Origin: Moniliella sp. 'wahieum'
Lineage: Eukaryota; Basidiomycota; Moniliellomycetes; Moniliellales; Moniliellaceae
Length of the DNA stretch: 64,000 bases
NCBI GenBank assembly: GCA_003971905.1
Contig: RSEE01000003.1
Span: 558,001-622,000 of the forward strand
Direction of reading: 5' to 3'
Below are positions 1-12,464 of this stretch, one piece after another. A program made the translations under genes and the position numbers. Positions within the stretch are counted from its first letter, which is position 1, and each line of letters starts with the position of its first letter. The notes beneath the pieces are model-generated. The model was not told the DNA's origin and searched no databases. It worked only from the letters and a program-made list of their open reading frames with translations.

Positions 1-747
1 GTCCTGTCCTACCCGGATCACTTCCCACTGGATCACCTGTGATGACACTCCCCCAGTCCAAGGAGGAAAGCTCGTCAGAGGATGAGCCCCTGGCGGTGAG
101 CCACAGTCCGAAAAGGACCTCTCCCCCCCTCCTAAGGAGGATGTGCGAGAGAGGAAACTTGCCTCTCTCCGCGGGGGCGAGGGGTTCGACGCTGACCTTT
201 CCCATTTTAGCCCAGATGTGTTTCTGAGCACAACGTTGGCGGGGCAAGTGCTTCTGTGGGACCGGCGTGTTAAGCCTGGGGAGAAGGGTGGGGTGCATGC
301 CCTTCCCTTCAGGAAAAGACCCCGCCGTGGTGCCAGTCTGCCTGCTGGTCGCCCTATGGTGATCGGATCTATGTGGGCCGCAGGAACGAGTGCGTGGAGG
401 AATGGGATTTACGCGCCCTCTCATCCAGCAGCGAGTGGGGCAGCAACGCTGGGCTCCGTGCTACCCATCGTCTTCCCCGCGGATGTGGCCCTGTGACCGC
501 GGTGCTGGCCATGCCGAATGACCGGCACATTGTGACAGGGACACAACCGATAATGTGCGCTTCTGGGACACCCCAGCCCGCGACCAAGAACTCCGCGTTT
601 CGTATCATCGCCGGCCACAACGGTGCCACCGTATCCTCACTTGCGCTCGACCCGACAGCGCGCTTCCTCTTTGTCGGATCAGGAGACCGAGGTTGGATGG
701 GTACCTCCACCGAGTCCATCTTGATCCATGAAGTGGTTCCCGTGTAG
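1..747 (+). CDS. SPT8: SPT8, SAGA-complex WD40 subunit (3' part, frameshifted)
   Basis: C-terminal part of a WD40 protein that matches the Spt8 pattern. Spt8 is the TBP-interacting subunit of the SAGA transcription coactivator in the nucleus. Visible WD-type blades are GQVLLWDRR (near 240-270), the TPPWCQSACWSP and YVGRRNECVEEWDLR block (320-415), CGPVTAV..AMPNDRHIVTGT (480-540) and NVRFWDT (550-572). The last block is FRIIAGHNGATV followed by GDRGWMGTSTES, which resembles the Spt8 C-terminus, and the stop is at 745-747. An acidic Ser/Glu-rich stretch (SSSEDEP) lies near 70-95. The reading frame moves 3 to 2 near 95-130, 2 to 1 near 300-320, and briefly 1 to 3 and back near 545-575. No intron of believable size fits these shifts, so I take them as base-call indels. 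The gene starts upstream of the window. Confidence 0.75.
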
Positions 748-1213
748 CGTCGATACTACGATACACTGGATCTTTTATGCATGGTCTCCTTCAATAGACC
801 ATCCACCCCACGTCTTTCAAAAATAGGCCATGAACTGCATGAACACAAGGCGTATATTTTAGCCGGGTTTAGGATACCTACTCCCAAGACGACGGAGTCG
901 GCGCGGCGAAAAATCTTGGAAATAAAGTGATCGTGCTTATTGGTCGCGGGTTGTGTGGTTCTAACTGTTCCCGGTTTCGGTCCACATCTCTTTGACATCC
1001 TGTGATGACGATATTGAGGCGTTCAAAGGCTCTGATGCGGGCAGGGGGCGGGATAGTAACCTGGTTGTTGTTGCACAGCGCCTGCTGTAGGACAGAATGA
1101 AGGGACTTTTCTCCGGTGGTACACCTCACGTTCCCGCTGCTGCTAATTGTAGTTTCTAGAAGCTAGCCCGTCTAACTGGTGGGGTACAGGGGCTCAGCGC
1201 TCAGCGCGGGCTG
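748..1213. other. Intergenic, no gene seen
   Basis: About 470 bp between the SPT8 stop and the next coding signal. No conserved protein, RNA gene or repeat array is visible. Confidence 0.5.
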
Positions 1214-3347
1214 ATGGATGATGCGTTGGGAGCAGAGCTCAGCCTGAGCCATACGCTGGCTAGAAGCAGCTGCCCCACACAATTCAGCACACGTGACAAT
1301 GCGGGGTGCCCAACAGCGGCCCCTCCGCTCGTCCAACCGGCTCGGCGTGTGCTGGACCTGCACGACGCACCCGCCATCCGCATCATGGGCAGCAACACGT
1401 CCAGCCACACTTTCCAGCTCTGGTCCACGCCATCTACATGGCGGCATAGCCAACCCCAGAAGCAGCACAACCGCCTAGCTCTCGCGGCCTCCACCCTCAC
1501 TTCTCCTCCCGCCCCGCCAGTCCCCACACCTGAAAGGGAAGGCCACCTTGGAGGGTCAATGGAAGTACCATTGATCACCACGGCTCCCTCTTTATTGACC
1601 GATCTATACCCGCCGGTCTGCTCTGAAGCCGAGAGGACTCCTTCTGTTGGATCAACTGATGAAGAACAAACCACATCTGCCGCTAGCAGTGTGGCCCCCC
1701 ATGCCAGTGCGAGCACGGCGGGATCACCGCCTCAAGTACCGACTCCTGGTGAGACCTTTCCCTTGTCTCGAAATACAGAAAGCAGAAACACCGCTGGCCC
1801 TGGAGACCAAGCCTCAATCTGGTGTCTTCCCCACCCTCAAGGGCACACGCACGGCCATCCTCGCCGGTCTCTCTTCAGCGTCGGTCCGACTGCAGCAAAA
1901 AGCATTTTTTGCACCTACAATGGAAATTCCAGCAAGAGCACCAGCCCCCTGGACCTCGGCCTCGCTTCAAGACACTGAAGCTATAGAAACGTCATCATCG
2001 TTCCCTTTGCTTTCAGAACAACAAGAACCCGTTCATGAAGAGTTCATTGTGAAGGCTGCCCAAGGCCCTTACCCCGTTAGGGTGGGAGATACATCAGCCT
2101 CGACTGAATCGCGGACAAGTGAAAAGTGGCTTCATGCGCGCAGCAAAATAAAACGCCCAACAACAATACTCGTTCAACCGATGAGTTCTCACCACCATCG
2201 CCTATTCGGACTCTTCGCCCCCGTGGCGCGTTCCCCCTCGCGTGGAGAAAGCATCGAGACACTGAAGTGTTTGTCGGTGCGGAGGACCAGGCAAGTATTC
2301 CCTCTTCTTCATGGGAGGAGACGATAGTGGAGCGTTACCTTGGGCAATGGGGAAAACGTGTGCGTCTGGCCCGGGCCGCAGCGCCGCTGTCTGGCTGGGT
2401 GCCCAGGAAGTTCCCACGGTGGCATGAGTGGACCGAAGAACAAGAAGGACGGATGGAATTTGATTCCCCGGGTTATTTATTGGCCCTCCTTGAGGCAGTG
2501 GCGGGTGGTTTGATGGCCAAGACCCGAGCGATTCGTACAACCTATACCGTATGACGAAACGGGTGGCGGGATGTACGCTGCGTATCTCCCCCTGCAGGCA
2601 GCGTTTGACAGTACTGTTGCTGCATCTATCGCTGGGACAGCCCCAGTGTGTCAGCAATAAGCTTGTTTGTATGTCCGTACACTCTGCTTCACCGACTGTC
2701 TGATAAGCATGACTGACCCGGGCAGGTGTGGCTGTTGACGTTGAAGTATGGACTGTGGGTTTTGATACCCTTCTTCGTTGCGATGCCAATTAAGTGCCGC
2801 TATCTTCGAAGGCACCCGCTGCCCTCTCCTCTCAAGCATGGACGTACCGCATAACCCGGATTGAAGAGCAAGTAGGCAACGTTCTTTCCTGGCACGCGCC
2901 CGAAGCCAGTAGACGTGCACTGGTGCTGCTCGTGATGTGCTTGACCCCGTATGCGCCTCTACTGATGGGCATGCTGTTCTTCAGCGTGCCCTTACGCCGA
3001 CAAGTCGGATGGGGAGGTAGTGGTACGTCGCTATTGCGCCTTGTTGGGGCACCAGATAATACCCAACTGGCCATGGCTCTACTACGGAGCACAGGGACCC
3101 GTATGTCCACGCTAATGGGCGACGGACTGTTGCTTCTGCATGGAAGGGAGATGATGGTGGGGGAGCACACTCTTCTCCCTCGAGGAGGTGGAAGAAGTAA
3201 AAAAAACTACAGAGGGGTTGGAGATGCGCTTTGCTCCGGCCAACGGGTACGGTTGCCCATATCCGACACGATAGGGCGCAACGTACCTTCAACCACATCT
3301 TGGCGTTGGCCCCTTTTGTGTGGCATGCGAGTGACGCCATACTGTGA
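1214..3347 (+). CDS. Probable GRAM-domain membrane protein (frameshifted)
   Basis: A discontinuous coding stretch on +. The N-terminal part (about 1214-2300) is Ser/Pro/Thr-rich and probably disordered. The middle (2330-2560) is basic and aromatic (KFPRWHEWTEEQE). Two hydrophobic segments follow: LTLKYGLWVLIPFFVAM near 2720-2780 and ALVLLVMCLTPYAPLLMGML near 2920-2975, the second preceded by a LSWHAPE motif. The C-terminal part reads WWGSTLFSLEEVEEVKKTT, then FAPANGYG, then RTFNHILALAPFVWHASDA. This is the order expected of a GRAM domain, ending in an FNxILAL helix. TM segments plus a C-terminal GRAM domain resemble GRAMD4-like proteins, which act at membrane contacts or in the ER. Frames change at least four times, including at the A7 run near 3200. 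The start is uncertain; 1214 and 1386 are candidates. The stop TGA at 3345-3347 follows the FNHILAL frame. Confidence 0.45.
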
Positions 3348-5060
3348 AATGACCGCAATCGTTTTTTGGAGGGATACGAATATATACCCTTGTGAGAGCA
3401 TCATGTCCTTCTGCTGTGAATATAGTAGGAATAGCTCACCTACTATAGCACACTCTGATGTTCTTGTTATCATACTAGGACTCATGGATCTCACATTTTT
3501 TTGCCGCGTGTTTCATGAACCGCCTGAGTTGGGAACAGTCTTTTCTACCCTAACCACCACCAACAGATTGCATTGCTCTGCTTCTCCATAGGTTCACGGC
3601 CCTATGCCTTGGGTTCACCTGTGGTATTTTATTACAATGGATTGAGTTGCCAATCAAACACCTCCCTCTTCATATTCTCTTTGCGTTGCGTTCTTCAACA
3701 CACGTTACCGCCAAAACTACACTTCTATATGAATGGTTGGCATGTTGAGAGTGGCAAACCGTTTATCGCCCCCATTTTGGCAACTACACAGCGCCCACGG
3801 ATCATAAAGCTGGATGACGTTCATGAACATGGGGGGGGTGGATGGCGGGGGGCTTGAAATTTGGCCAACAACTTTGTCCCTATATATACGCCCGTCCCCT
3901 TCTCCCATTTTCCCGGAGGAGCTATTCGTGTATAGCTTTCATAGTAGCATTTGCAAAACTTAGGACAAGAAAAGATCGCGCCCATCCGGGGTGTGCTTTT
4001 AGCGTGCGCCACCAACTCTTTCAGGGAACCAATGGTGTCCCCACTGTGGCAACCAACAGTGAGGGCCCCTTAGCTCCCGCCATGATACGCTAGGAGTAAC
4101 TCATAACTAGTGACTAGTGCCTAGGCGAAGTTGAAAATCAGTGGGGCAACCGCATTCCGCCCCTTCACCTTTTCCGCCATCCACACCACACTCTTCTCTT
4201 TCTTCACTTGCATCCACATTTCTTAACTGACGACCACCACCATTCCTCAGTAAGTGTCTGCCTAGGCGTTGGATGATGACCAAGCCCCACGGGGCGTGTC
4301 CGTCTACTTAGGAAGAGCCGTCGAAGCGGCGGGGTTACCTCACAATCACGACCAGTGGGCATGCCGCCTCTCCTTCGCTCTAGAATGAGCATTGTGGTAC
4401 AATGCTCCGCCTGCCCAGTGGATGCCCAGGATACCCGGCCCCGCGCCGATTCAACTCCCCTATGGGGCCCCATTCTTTTTATAGGATGGGGTTTGGTAGT
4501 GGGAGGGGGGTAGGATGTTGTGGGTTGGGGGGAACGGGAGCAAACGGGGCAGACGTTGAGCGTCGTATCTGGTTTGTTCTGGAGCTTGAGGGTGAGGTGC
4601 CCGTGCCCGCATGGCCGGCTTGTGTACCCGTCCGCGAGGGCGAAATCAGGTCACGACTGAATTGCTACCTTTTTTTCGTCTACAAAGACATACTGACCTT
4701 TCTTGCTGCGCAGACTGGCTTCGCCACAAATGCACCCCCGTTGTCTGACTCGGCATGACGCTTTGTGCTGTAGCCGCCGGTCGCCAACCAAGCATCCGTA
4801 ATTGTGTAGTAGTACTGCATGGTGGTTGAAAAGCCAACAGATCTAGATCCTCCCGAGCCAGTGATGACCTAGGACGTTCCAGGCCGCGGTAGGGTGGAGA
4901 TGGCGTCCCACAGATAACACTTTTTTCGAACAGTTGAAATCCCGTGCTGGCAATCAGTGTTCCTGTGGCGCATCTCTTTTGCCACAGCGGCTGTCCATCA
5001 TAATCACACCCCTTCCCCACTGCAGCATCTGCATCAACACCACCTTTCCCCCATCCCCCG
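3348..5060. other. Intergenic, no gene seen
   Basis: Short unrelated ORFs only. A TATA-like stretch (ctatatatac, near 3880) precedes a CT-rich segment. No conserved protein and no heptad array. Confidence 0.4.
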
Positions 5061-6347
5061 ATGCTGGCTCGTATCTTTGTGCTCCTTTTTCTTCTCTTTT
5101 CAATCAGCGTCGGGGCAATCCCTTTGACTGAGGTATCGGGTCTGTCGTTACCCGCCTGGGTAGCGCTTCGTCTCCAACCATTGTGGCCCTACTACCACAC
5201 AGAGACATTCTGTTCTCCCCTGTGATCAGGGAGGAGACGAGCAACTCCGTACCCCGGAAAGTACCAGTATTCACTTTGAGGTCGCGATGGGCCTCATACC
5301 GTCGCCGTCGTGTTCCAGAGACCAGGTTAAAAGCGAATAACTTGTCGGACGCCTGCCCCATTACCCAGGCAGAGTGGGAGGATGTGCGCGTGAAGGCCCC
5401 TGATGTGTCGGATCGGCATACGTTACTCGCATTGGGAGAAATGGCTCAGTACGCCTATTATGAAAACTTCACTGGGGAGCCGATGGACGGCTATAACCGC
5501 ACATTGTCTTGGGATGTGGGAGGGGTGAAGGGGCACGTGTTTGTTTCTCACTCCAACGAAACAGTGGTCGTGTCCATACGGGGAAGCTCCCCCCCATTCC
5601 TCCCCGGGGTACAGGGGGCACGATTGAGGATAAAGCAAACGACAATCTCCTCTTCTCGTGTTGCTGTGCACGGGTAAGCTGGTCACCGTCCACCGTGTGC
5701 GGGTGCTTTCAGCCCAGCGGAGGCAGGGGCTGTGGAGCATCCTGTGTCCAAAGCGCTCTCTTGGAAGGAAGCTATTACTACCCGCACCGCTACCGAGGTG
5801 TATACCAACGTCACGCGCCTTTACCCAGAGGCCCAGATATGGCTCACAGGCCATTCCTTTGGGGGGGTGCTGGCATCGCTGATGGGGATGACATACGGTT
5901 ACCAACGGTCACCTTTGAAGCCCCAGGGGACCGTCTTGCAGCACGCAGACTGCACCTCCCAGTGCCGGGTGATGTTCCCGAGGGGGATGTCGAAGACCTT
6001 CCGATCGTACATGTCTACCATACCGCAGACCCACTTGCGCGGGGGCAGTGCGTAGGACAGATGATCCCTGTGGGCAGTTCGGGTATGCGATGGAATCCCG
6101 TTGCCATGCGGGCAAGACGATCGTGTATGACACGATGGGCAAGTTGGGCTGGTCACCCTCATTGATGCTGTATCGGATGGAGACATTGACCAAAGATCTG
6201 CTCTTAACCGACTGGAATGAGCGGGGGGCACAGGATGAGTCGTGGTGGGCGTGGCTCATGCGGAAAAATGGCCGGCCCGTCCCGCCAGCGGAGTACGAGC
6301 GCGGTTGCGAGGACTGCATTGGCTGGCAGTTCGGAGACACATTCTAA
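5061..6347 (+). CDS. ATG15: ATG15-type autophagic lipase (frameshifted)
   Basis: Class-3 lipase of the Atg15 family, the vacuolar phospholipase that breaks down autophagic and Cvt bodies. The chosen ATG at 5061 begins a hydrophobic signal-anchor (ARIFVLLFLLFSISVGA), as in Atg15, which reaches the vacuole by the multivesicular-body route. Then come SDRHTLLALGEMAQYAYYEN, GHVFVS..NETVVVSIRG, NDNLLFSCCCARVSW, and the nucleophile elbow GHSFGG at 5849-5866 holding the catalytic Ser. After that are PTVTFEAPGDRLAARRLHLP, VYHTADPLARGQC (the region of the catalytic Asp) and GYAMESRCHAGKTIVYDT. The C-terminus is CEDCIGWQFGDTF and the stop is at 6345-6347. About 425 residues. The reading frame changes near 5210, 5620, 5790, 5890 and 6050, always between well-conserved blocks, so I read these as sequence errors. 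Expression control cannot be judged. Confidence 0.85.
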
Positions 6348-6725
6348 CTGGTTCCTGGACCCACTGCTTAGAGCAATAGTATCACCGGAAAACCCATCGA
6401 GGAACCCATAATGGCGGGGGAGGTGGGGGTGGCACCGGCGTCGACTGGCTATGTTTTGCCCATCATTACCCCGCCTGGGCACAAACAAGCCAATTAATTA
6501 ATCACTCTGGCCTGGCCCGCAGACGCTTATGTCATAGCACACACACACAGGCAATGGGGCAGTGTGCTCTCCAACGTCCGCCACGCGCAGCGAGCGAGGG
6601 CCGGAGGCTGCTGAAGCCAACCTGGGGCGTTCACACAGCACCACCACCCACCCCCTGTATTCCCCTTCTTTGTCGCCACCTTCACTACAACGTCCTCATT
6701 CTATTCGTACTTCTGATCAACTCGG

Positions 6726-7395
<670 letters not shown>

Positions 7396-9330
7396 GTCTG
7401 CTGATTATCGTGCCTTCCGCCCTCGGAGAGGCTCATTTGGCTTCTTGTTCATCATCCAACACATGTCCTACAGTACCTCTTGGTGTACTTCAGTAATTCT
7501 ACGTCGCTGCTTTTGTGGTCCCCGTGGCCTGGGGGTAGAAACTCTTTTCTGCTTTGATGAGGACTCATTGGCGGTTGGGGCCTGTCCATCCTCCTTCCTC
7601 CTGACCTCCAGCTTAGCCCAAGGCCAAGCTGTCGTGTGTGTTCTGGCTGAGCCAACGAGTTCGCTTGTCTTGAACGTTGATCAGCAGGCGTTGAGCCGAC
7701 GTTCAATCGATGTTAATCAATGGGTGCCCCGAGGATGTAATAGCCACGCCCCTCGATTTACCCACTCCATCGATGTTGTTGGGTTGCCACTCGGATACAG
7801 TCGCATGGACGTACCCTTGCCTGCCCGCCCAACCTGCGCCTCTATTGTGAGCACCTTACGTTGGGACCGAAGGTTCCGTAGCTAGACCCACAGATGCTTT
7901 GAGCCTTATCGTCAATGACCCTTTGTTTTCCTCGATAACCTTCAAAACCTCTACGTGCATGTACATATTGGCTCGTTCGAACCCATGTCTCTTCGGCAGG
8001 CTGTGATAGGAGGTATAAATACTACTTATCTCTCCTCCCCCGTCGCCCTTGCATTGTTCACTTCTTCAAAGGTACTCAATCGAACCCCTTGGGTTCCTCT
8101 GGTGTTTTTGTACCTTATTTTAGCAATAGAGATCTTCAGTAGTTGGCCAGAGGTTAAGTCGTGATCAATGATGCTTAAGGGATGCCTGATTGCTCTCCCA
8201 GGAGACAATCTCTCCCGTCCATACTCTCGTATATACTCCAGAGTAGCTTCCAACATTGTACGTGGGAAGTGCAGTGAAAACGGCGGGAGTGGGTCCGTCT
8301 GTTTACGTCTGTTAACACAGCTGTTCACTCGCTATCGTGGTCGAGTCTTTGACCTTTTTTCAGACAGCTCTGTGGGTCCATGTCCTTGAAAAGATGAGCC
8401 GCGGAAGGTCACCAAAGCCCTCTCTTCAAGCTTCTGTGGGGAATGAAAAAAGCCTACTGGGAAGACGAAATTGTGGGGCTTGAAGGCAAAATACTAATGG
8501 CCGGACCAAGTACAGAAGTAAACATTGAACCTTGAACCTTGAATTATTGAACGTTAAACATTAAACGCTGAGAACACGTTGAAGCGGGCGCATTGACGCG
8601 TTCTGTCACACATGAGGGGTGGTGGCCAAGATGGTCGATTTGCTCTCAGATCAATCTCGGATCTCATCTTCTCGAGCACCGGCATCGCGCGGTGGAGGTG
8701 TGCATGGGATTTGGGTCGAGGACAAACTATTGTACCGGAGTGGAGAGATTTTGTGCACTGCCCCTGTGCCTCCGCGTTTTGAAAGTGCACGGACCAGGGT
8801 GACAGATTGATTTTTCCTCTCCCTCCGTCTCGCTCTGCGCTTCTTCAGCCTGTTCAGCGCGTTCAGCCTGAGCAGCTTTCGTCGGAGCGCATGAGCGCGC
8901 TGAAGCTTGAAGCAAGGAGGATCAGCAACAGAAGGCCCAGGCTACAGACTGCCCGAGCCCCGCAAGCTGAGATATATGAGAACAGTGCGAGCCAGCCGCT
9001 GTGGACTCTCGGCGTTCGACGGCTTTGGTGCTGCTGCGGGTCAGGTGGAGCGGCAGATGGTGGGCGCAAAGTCACACCGTGATCGAGATGATCTCACATC
9101 TCGTCGCTAGTCGCCTCCCACCTCGCTTCTATATTCTACCTCTCCGAGCACTACCCAAATCTGGCGTCCCTGGCCCTGGCCTCAGCTGATCGAGAGGGAA
9201 GCTGTGGTAGGGTTGGTACCATCTGCCTTTTATCCCCCGCGTCGAGAAAGCAGTAGTATTCCTTCTTCATTGCTCCGCACCCCCCTCTCTTTTCTCCCTC
9301 TCCTCCCTCCACCCGCTCGCCCATTCCACC
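7396..9330. other. Intergenic region between CDC42 and the eIF4A-like gene
   Basis: About 1.9 kb. The frame open to 7885 is a continuation past the CDC42 stop in another frame and is not convincing. A period-7 array lies at 8525-8567. A pyrimidine-rich stretch (9250-9325, rich in CT and CCC) directly precedes the next ATG and is a likely core promoter/5' UTR. No tRNA or conserved protein seen. Confidence 0.4.
8525..8567. repeat. Period-7 array, TTGAACC/TTAAACG units
   Basis: Two TTGAACC units and one TTGAATT unit, then after a single extra base TTGAACG, TTAAACA and TTAAACG. The 7-bp period is kept while the unit changes. Confidence 0.8.
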
Positions 9331-10501
9331 ATGTCCCTGGACCAGCTTGAAGCCCGCCTCGCCGCTCTTGAGGCCGAGGTGAGTTCGCTCCGGTCGGCCC
9401 ACGTCTGCTTCCGCCATCCCTCCCCCTGGCCCTATTGCATCGCCTCCCAAGGCTGAGGAGACTGCCGGCCTGGAGGATGCACCCGTGCCACTGCCGTTGC
9501 CGCAGGTCGGTACCCCCTCTGTTTCGTCGCCGTCCAAGTTCCAACCCAACTACGACCACGAAGTAGGCTCCTTTGACCTGATGGGCCTTAAACCTGAGCT
9601 AGTGGCAGCCCTGCGGGAAAACGGATACGTGAAGCCGACGGCGCTCCAGTCCGTCGCCCTGGTTCCTATCGTGCGTGGGCGGAACGTGTTGATCCAGAGC
9701 CCATCGGATACGGGCCGTCTCATCTCCCATGCCCTCTCCGCTCTGCAGCTGGTCGACCCTTCGCGCGTCCATGTCCAGGCCCTCATCCTTTCTGCCAGCA
9801 AAGATCGTGCCATTCGCATTGCCAAGGCCATCCGTGTTCTGGGTGGAGAAGAGACGGCACCACGTAGCGGCATGACGGCTAAGGTCTACGCCTGCGTTGC
9901 CGGCACCTCGACTGTGACTGACATTGAAGCGCTTTCGCGTCGCCCGCAAATTGTGGTCGGCACCCCCGGTCGCATCTTCCATCTATTGGACCGTGACCAT
10001 CTCACCACGTCGCACTTGAAAGTGCTGATCTGCGACGAGGCCGACGACCTATTGTCGACGTTTAAGCAACTCGTGGGCCAGATTCGCAAAATATTGCCGG
10101 ACAACCCTCTGTTCCAGACAGTATGGGCTAGCGACAATTTCCCCCCCGGCCCACTGGCCCTGGCGCTGAAGTATTCACATTCGCCGACCATGGTCCAGGT
10201 CCGTACCCAGGACGGTGTCTTCCGTGTTGTGCAAGCAGTGCATAAGATTCAGCCGGACGAGAACAGGTGCGTCCCCACTTTGATTTCATTCTGCATTGAT
10301 GATATCCTTCTAACACATTGCTGGCAGCCATCCGTACTAATGGACTTTTGTCCTACCGACTACGTCGCGTCCCTCCCAGTGAACAGATCCATTGCAATTC
10401 ATCTTCCTGATATTAGGCATGTTCTGCTCTTCTACAGCTGTCTTTTGTCCTTGAGGGCATTGAAAGCAAATATACGCCTACCTGTGCCTGACCCGTCGTG
10501 A
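9331..10501 (+). CDS. Degenerate eIF4A-like DEAD-box protein, RecA1 domain only
   Basis: Similar to eIF4A/FAL1-type DEAD-box helicases over the first RecA domain. The start at 9331 (ccaccATGtcc context) gives LDQLEARLAALEAEV, then a Pro/Ser-rich linker with one frameshift near 9400. A Q-motif-like segment follows (FDLMGLKPELVAALRENGYV, then KPTALQ). Motif I reads SPSDTGRLIS, where active enzymes have a GxGKT P-loop; the Lys is lost. Motif Ia reads SASKDRA instead of PTRELA. VVGTPGR (Ib) and CDEADDLL (II) are intact. Motif III is WASDN rather than SAT. A candidate intron sits at 10267-10327 (GTGCGT, CTAAC, CAG). Spliced or not, the frame ends within about 80 codons and no RecA2 motifs (ARGID, HRIGR) appear. 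It is either a non-catalytic paralogue or a decaying copy. Unspliced it ends at 10501. Confidence 0.6.
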
Positions 10502-10785
10502 TGCATGCAGGCTTCGGTGAGCTATAACAAGAGGAAGTGTCCAGGTTGCCCTAAACCGAATGGAACATCGCCCAGATGCGGGCTATCCTCCTGCTCACAA
10601 CCACACTGTTTGACACCAGAAATGAATTGGTTCCTGGCCGGAGCCGGATCAGTAAACTTCAGAGACAGGCGCGGGGACACGGACCATCTTTACTCCATCC
10701 CAAGGTCATGATCAAGGTGATGCGTTTGATGAGAAAAAGTCGTGTCAAGCTCACCCATCTCCAACACTTGCTCACTGCGGCGCAT
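10502..10785. other. Short intergenic spacer
   Basis: 284 bp between a + strand gene end and a - strand gene end (convergent). Nothing recognised. Confidence 0.4.
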
Positions 10786-12464
10786 CTATCCCGCCAGTTG
10801 TTGACGCAACAGAACAAGTTCTTCTTTCATCTCGCGAAAGCGGCGCGCTCTGCTCTCTTGATACCCACGTAGGGCTGCATTCTCCTCCTCCAATGCCGCC
10901 ATGAGCGACGCATCGGCCGCCACAGTGTCGAAAAGGACCCGTGCAGCATGGGCGGCCGCATTGGTTTCCTCCATCCCCTCATCACTGGTTCCAATGTGGA
11001 CATGTCCCTCCACCAGCCCAGCTTGCCGCATTTCCTCCAAAGGCATGTGAAGACTTTTCTCTGCTGAACGAACCGTGCCGGGCTGGTTTGGGAAATGTTG
11101 ATACAGCAAGTCGTCCTCTACGCCCTCCTCGCCTTCGGTCGACTTTTTACCATCCGCCCGGTCCTCCAGTGCAACCTCGCGAGCTTCGCCCTTTTCAGGG
11201 TCTAAATTGACCTTCTCCAGGACGTCAAGGCGGCCCGATTTGACAACATGGACACAACAAGACGGAGTTGTGCAGAGAATGATCTCTGTTCTTGCAAGCG
11301 CCGCTCGAGTTCCACAACATGAAGGCGCCCGTCTGCTTCTGCTCTTCGACCTCTTCCGTCCAGCGCACCGGTTCTTCTCGTGATCACAAACCATATGCCG
11401 TTGGAGTGCTTGAAATTCATCATCTCGCAAGACGATCTGCTCACTCAATACCCCCAACTGGTCTCGTAGGTGCAAATTTTCGTCCTCCAGGACTTCTAAT
11501 TCGTCCTGCGTCTCCTTCAAGCGAGCACGCAGATCATGGCTCTCATCCAGCTAACAGCTCATATGGTCAGTACCTGTACCACACTGTGGTATAGCGTAAT
11601 GGGCCGCACCTTCATTCTCCACGCATGTTCAAGGCGCAGCCCCAGTTCACGAAACGTATCCGAATCGTGATCCGATCGAAGAATGTGGCGGGCCTCAGCA
11701 AAGCGCATAACCTCTTCAGCCCATTGATCTTCGTCCACATCCCTTCGAGGAAGACAAGATGCTGCTCATGTCCGTCATCCAGATCCTCCTGGGGACATGT
11801 AACTGCTGCTAGGGTCGCAGCCAAGCCCCGGCTAAATCCTGACAGACCCGTAGTGAGGCTTGATGCAGCCCCGCCCATCCCAGCCATGGGAAACCAGGAG
11901 CTTTTCCCCACTGCTGAGGGGCGTGGTGGAAGCTTGGGGGCATTCTCCAGAGGGAATTGAGACGGCAAGTCGGAATTCTTTCCAGGTGCAACGTGCCCTC
12001 TTTGGTTGCTGACACTTCCTAACTTTGGGGGACGCGATATTGGCCGGAGGAAGGAGACGTTCCTCCTCCAGGGGTACTGATTGTCCTGAGTCAAGGTCCA
12101 AGATCCGCATCTGACCCGTCACGCTCGCATCTGGATGGGTTAATTGTGAGGCCATCTTGTCCATAGAGGCGCGCGCGCTATCGCGGGGAGAAACGCCCCC
12201 CCCCACGTACATTTCTGCCTCACGTTCCTCCTGAGTAGATGAATCAAGTGAAAGCAGGTGGGTTTGTGGGAGCACCTCGTGGTGCAGCACCGATTCGCTC
12301 TCATCTTGCGCAGGGGAGGGGGTGGCGTCGTAAAAATTAGCCTCAGAGTCGGGCGTGGTCCGCTTCTTTCTCCGCCTCTTATCCTTGTCCTCCTTCCTGC
12401 GGCCATCCTTGTGCCGCCGACCGTCGCGCTTCTTCTTCTTCTCGGGTGAGGCAGACACGTCCAT
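10786..12464 (-). CDS. Uncharacterised coiled-coil protein with basic N-terminus (frameshifted)
   Basis: Not recognised as a named family. The start at 12464 begins MDVSASPEKKKKRDGRRHKD. It is followed by a dense Lys/Arg run that would serve as a nuclear localisation or microtubule/nucleic-acid-binding patch. Acidic Ser-rich sequence comes next (12150-12350). The middle (11700-11640) reads DEDQWAEEVMRFAEARHILR then DTFRELGLRLEHAW, which looks helical. The C-terminal third (11530-10790) is heptad-like coiled coil: LKETQDELEVLEDENLHLRD, LERRLQEQRSFSAQLRLVV, and finally ALEEENAALRGYQESRARRF with MKEELVLLRQQLAG before the stop at 10786. Frames change near 11990, 11790, 11600, 11390 and 11230. A spindle, kinetochore or trafficking role is possible, but nothing decides it. 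Confidence 0.5.

Noticed and set aside
300..325. A 20-nt intron in SPT8 (gtgcatgccc...ttcag)
   Set aside because: Far below the intron sizes seen elsewhere here (about 44 nt and up); a base-call indel is simpler.
7960..8000. Possible tRNA B box (cgttcgaaccc)
   Set aside because: No A box at the right distance on either strand and no cloverleaf could be drawn.
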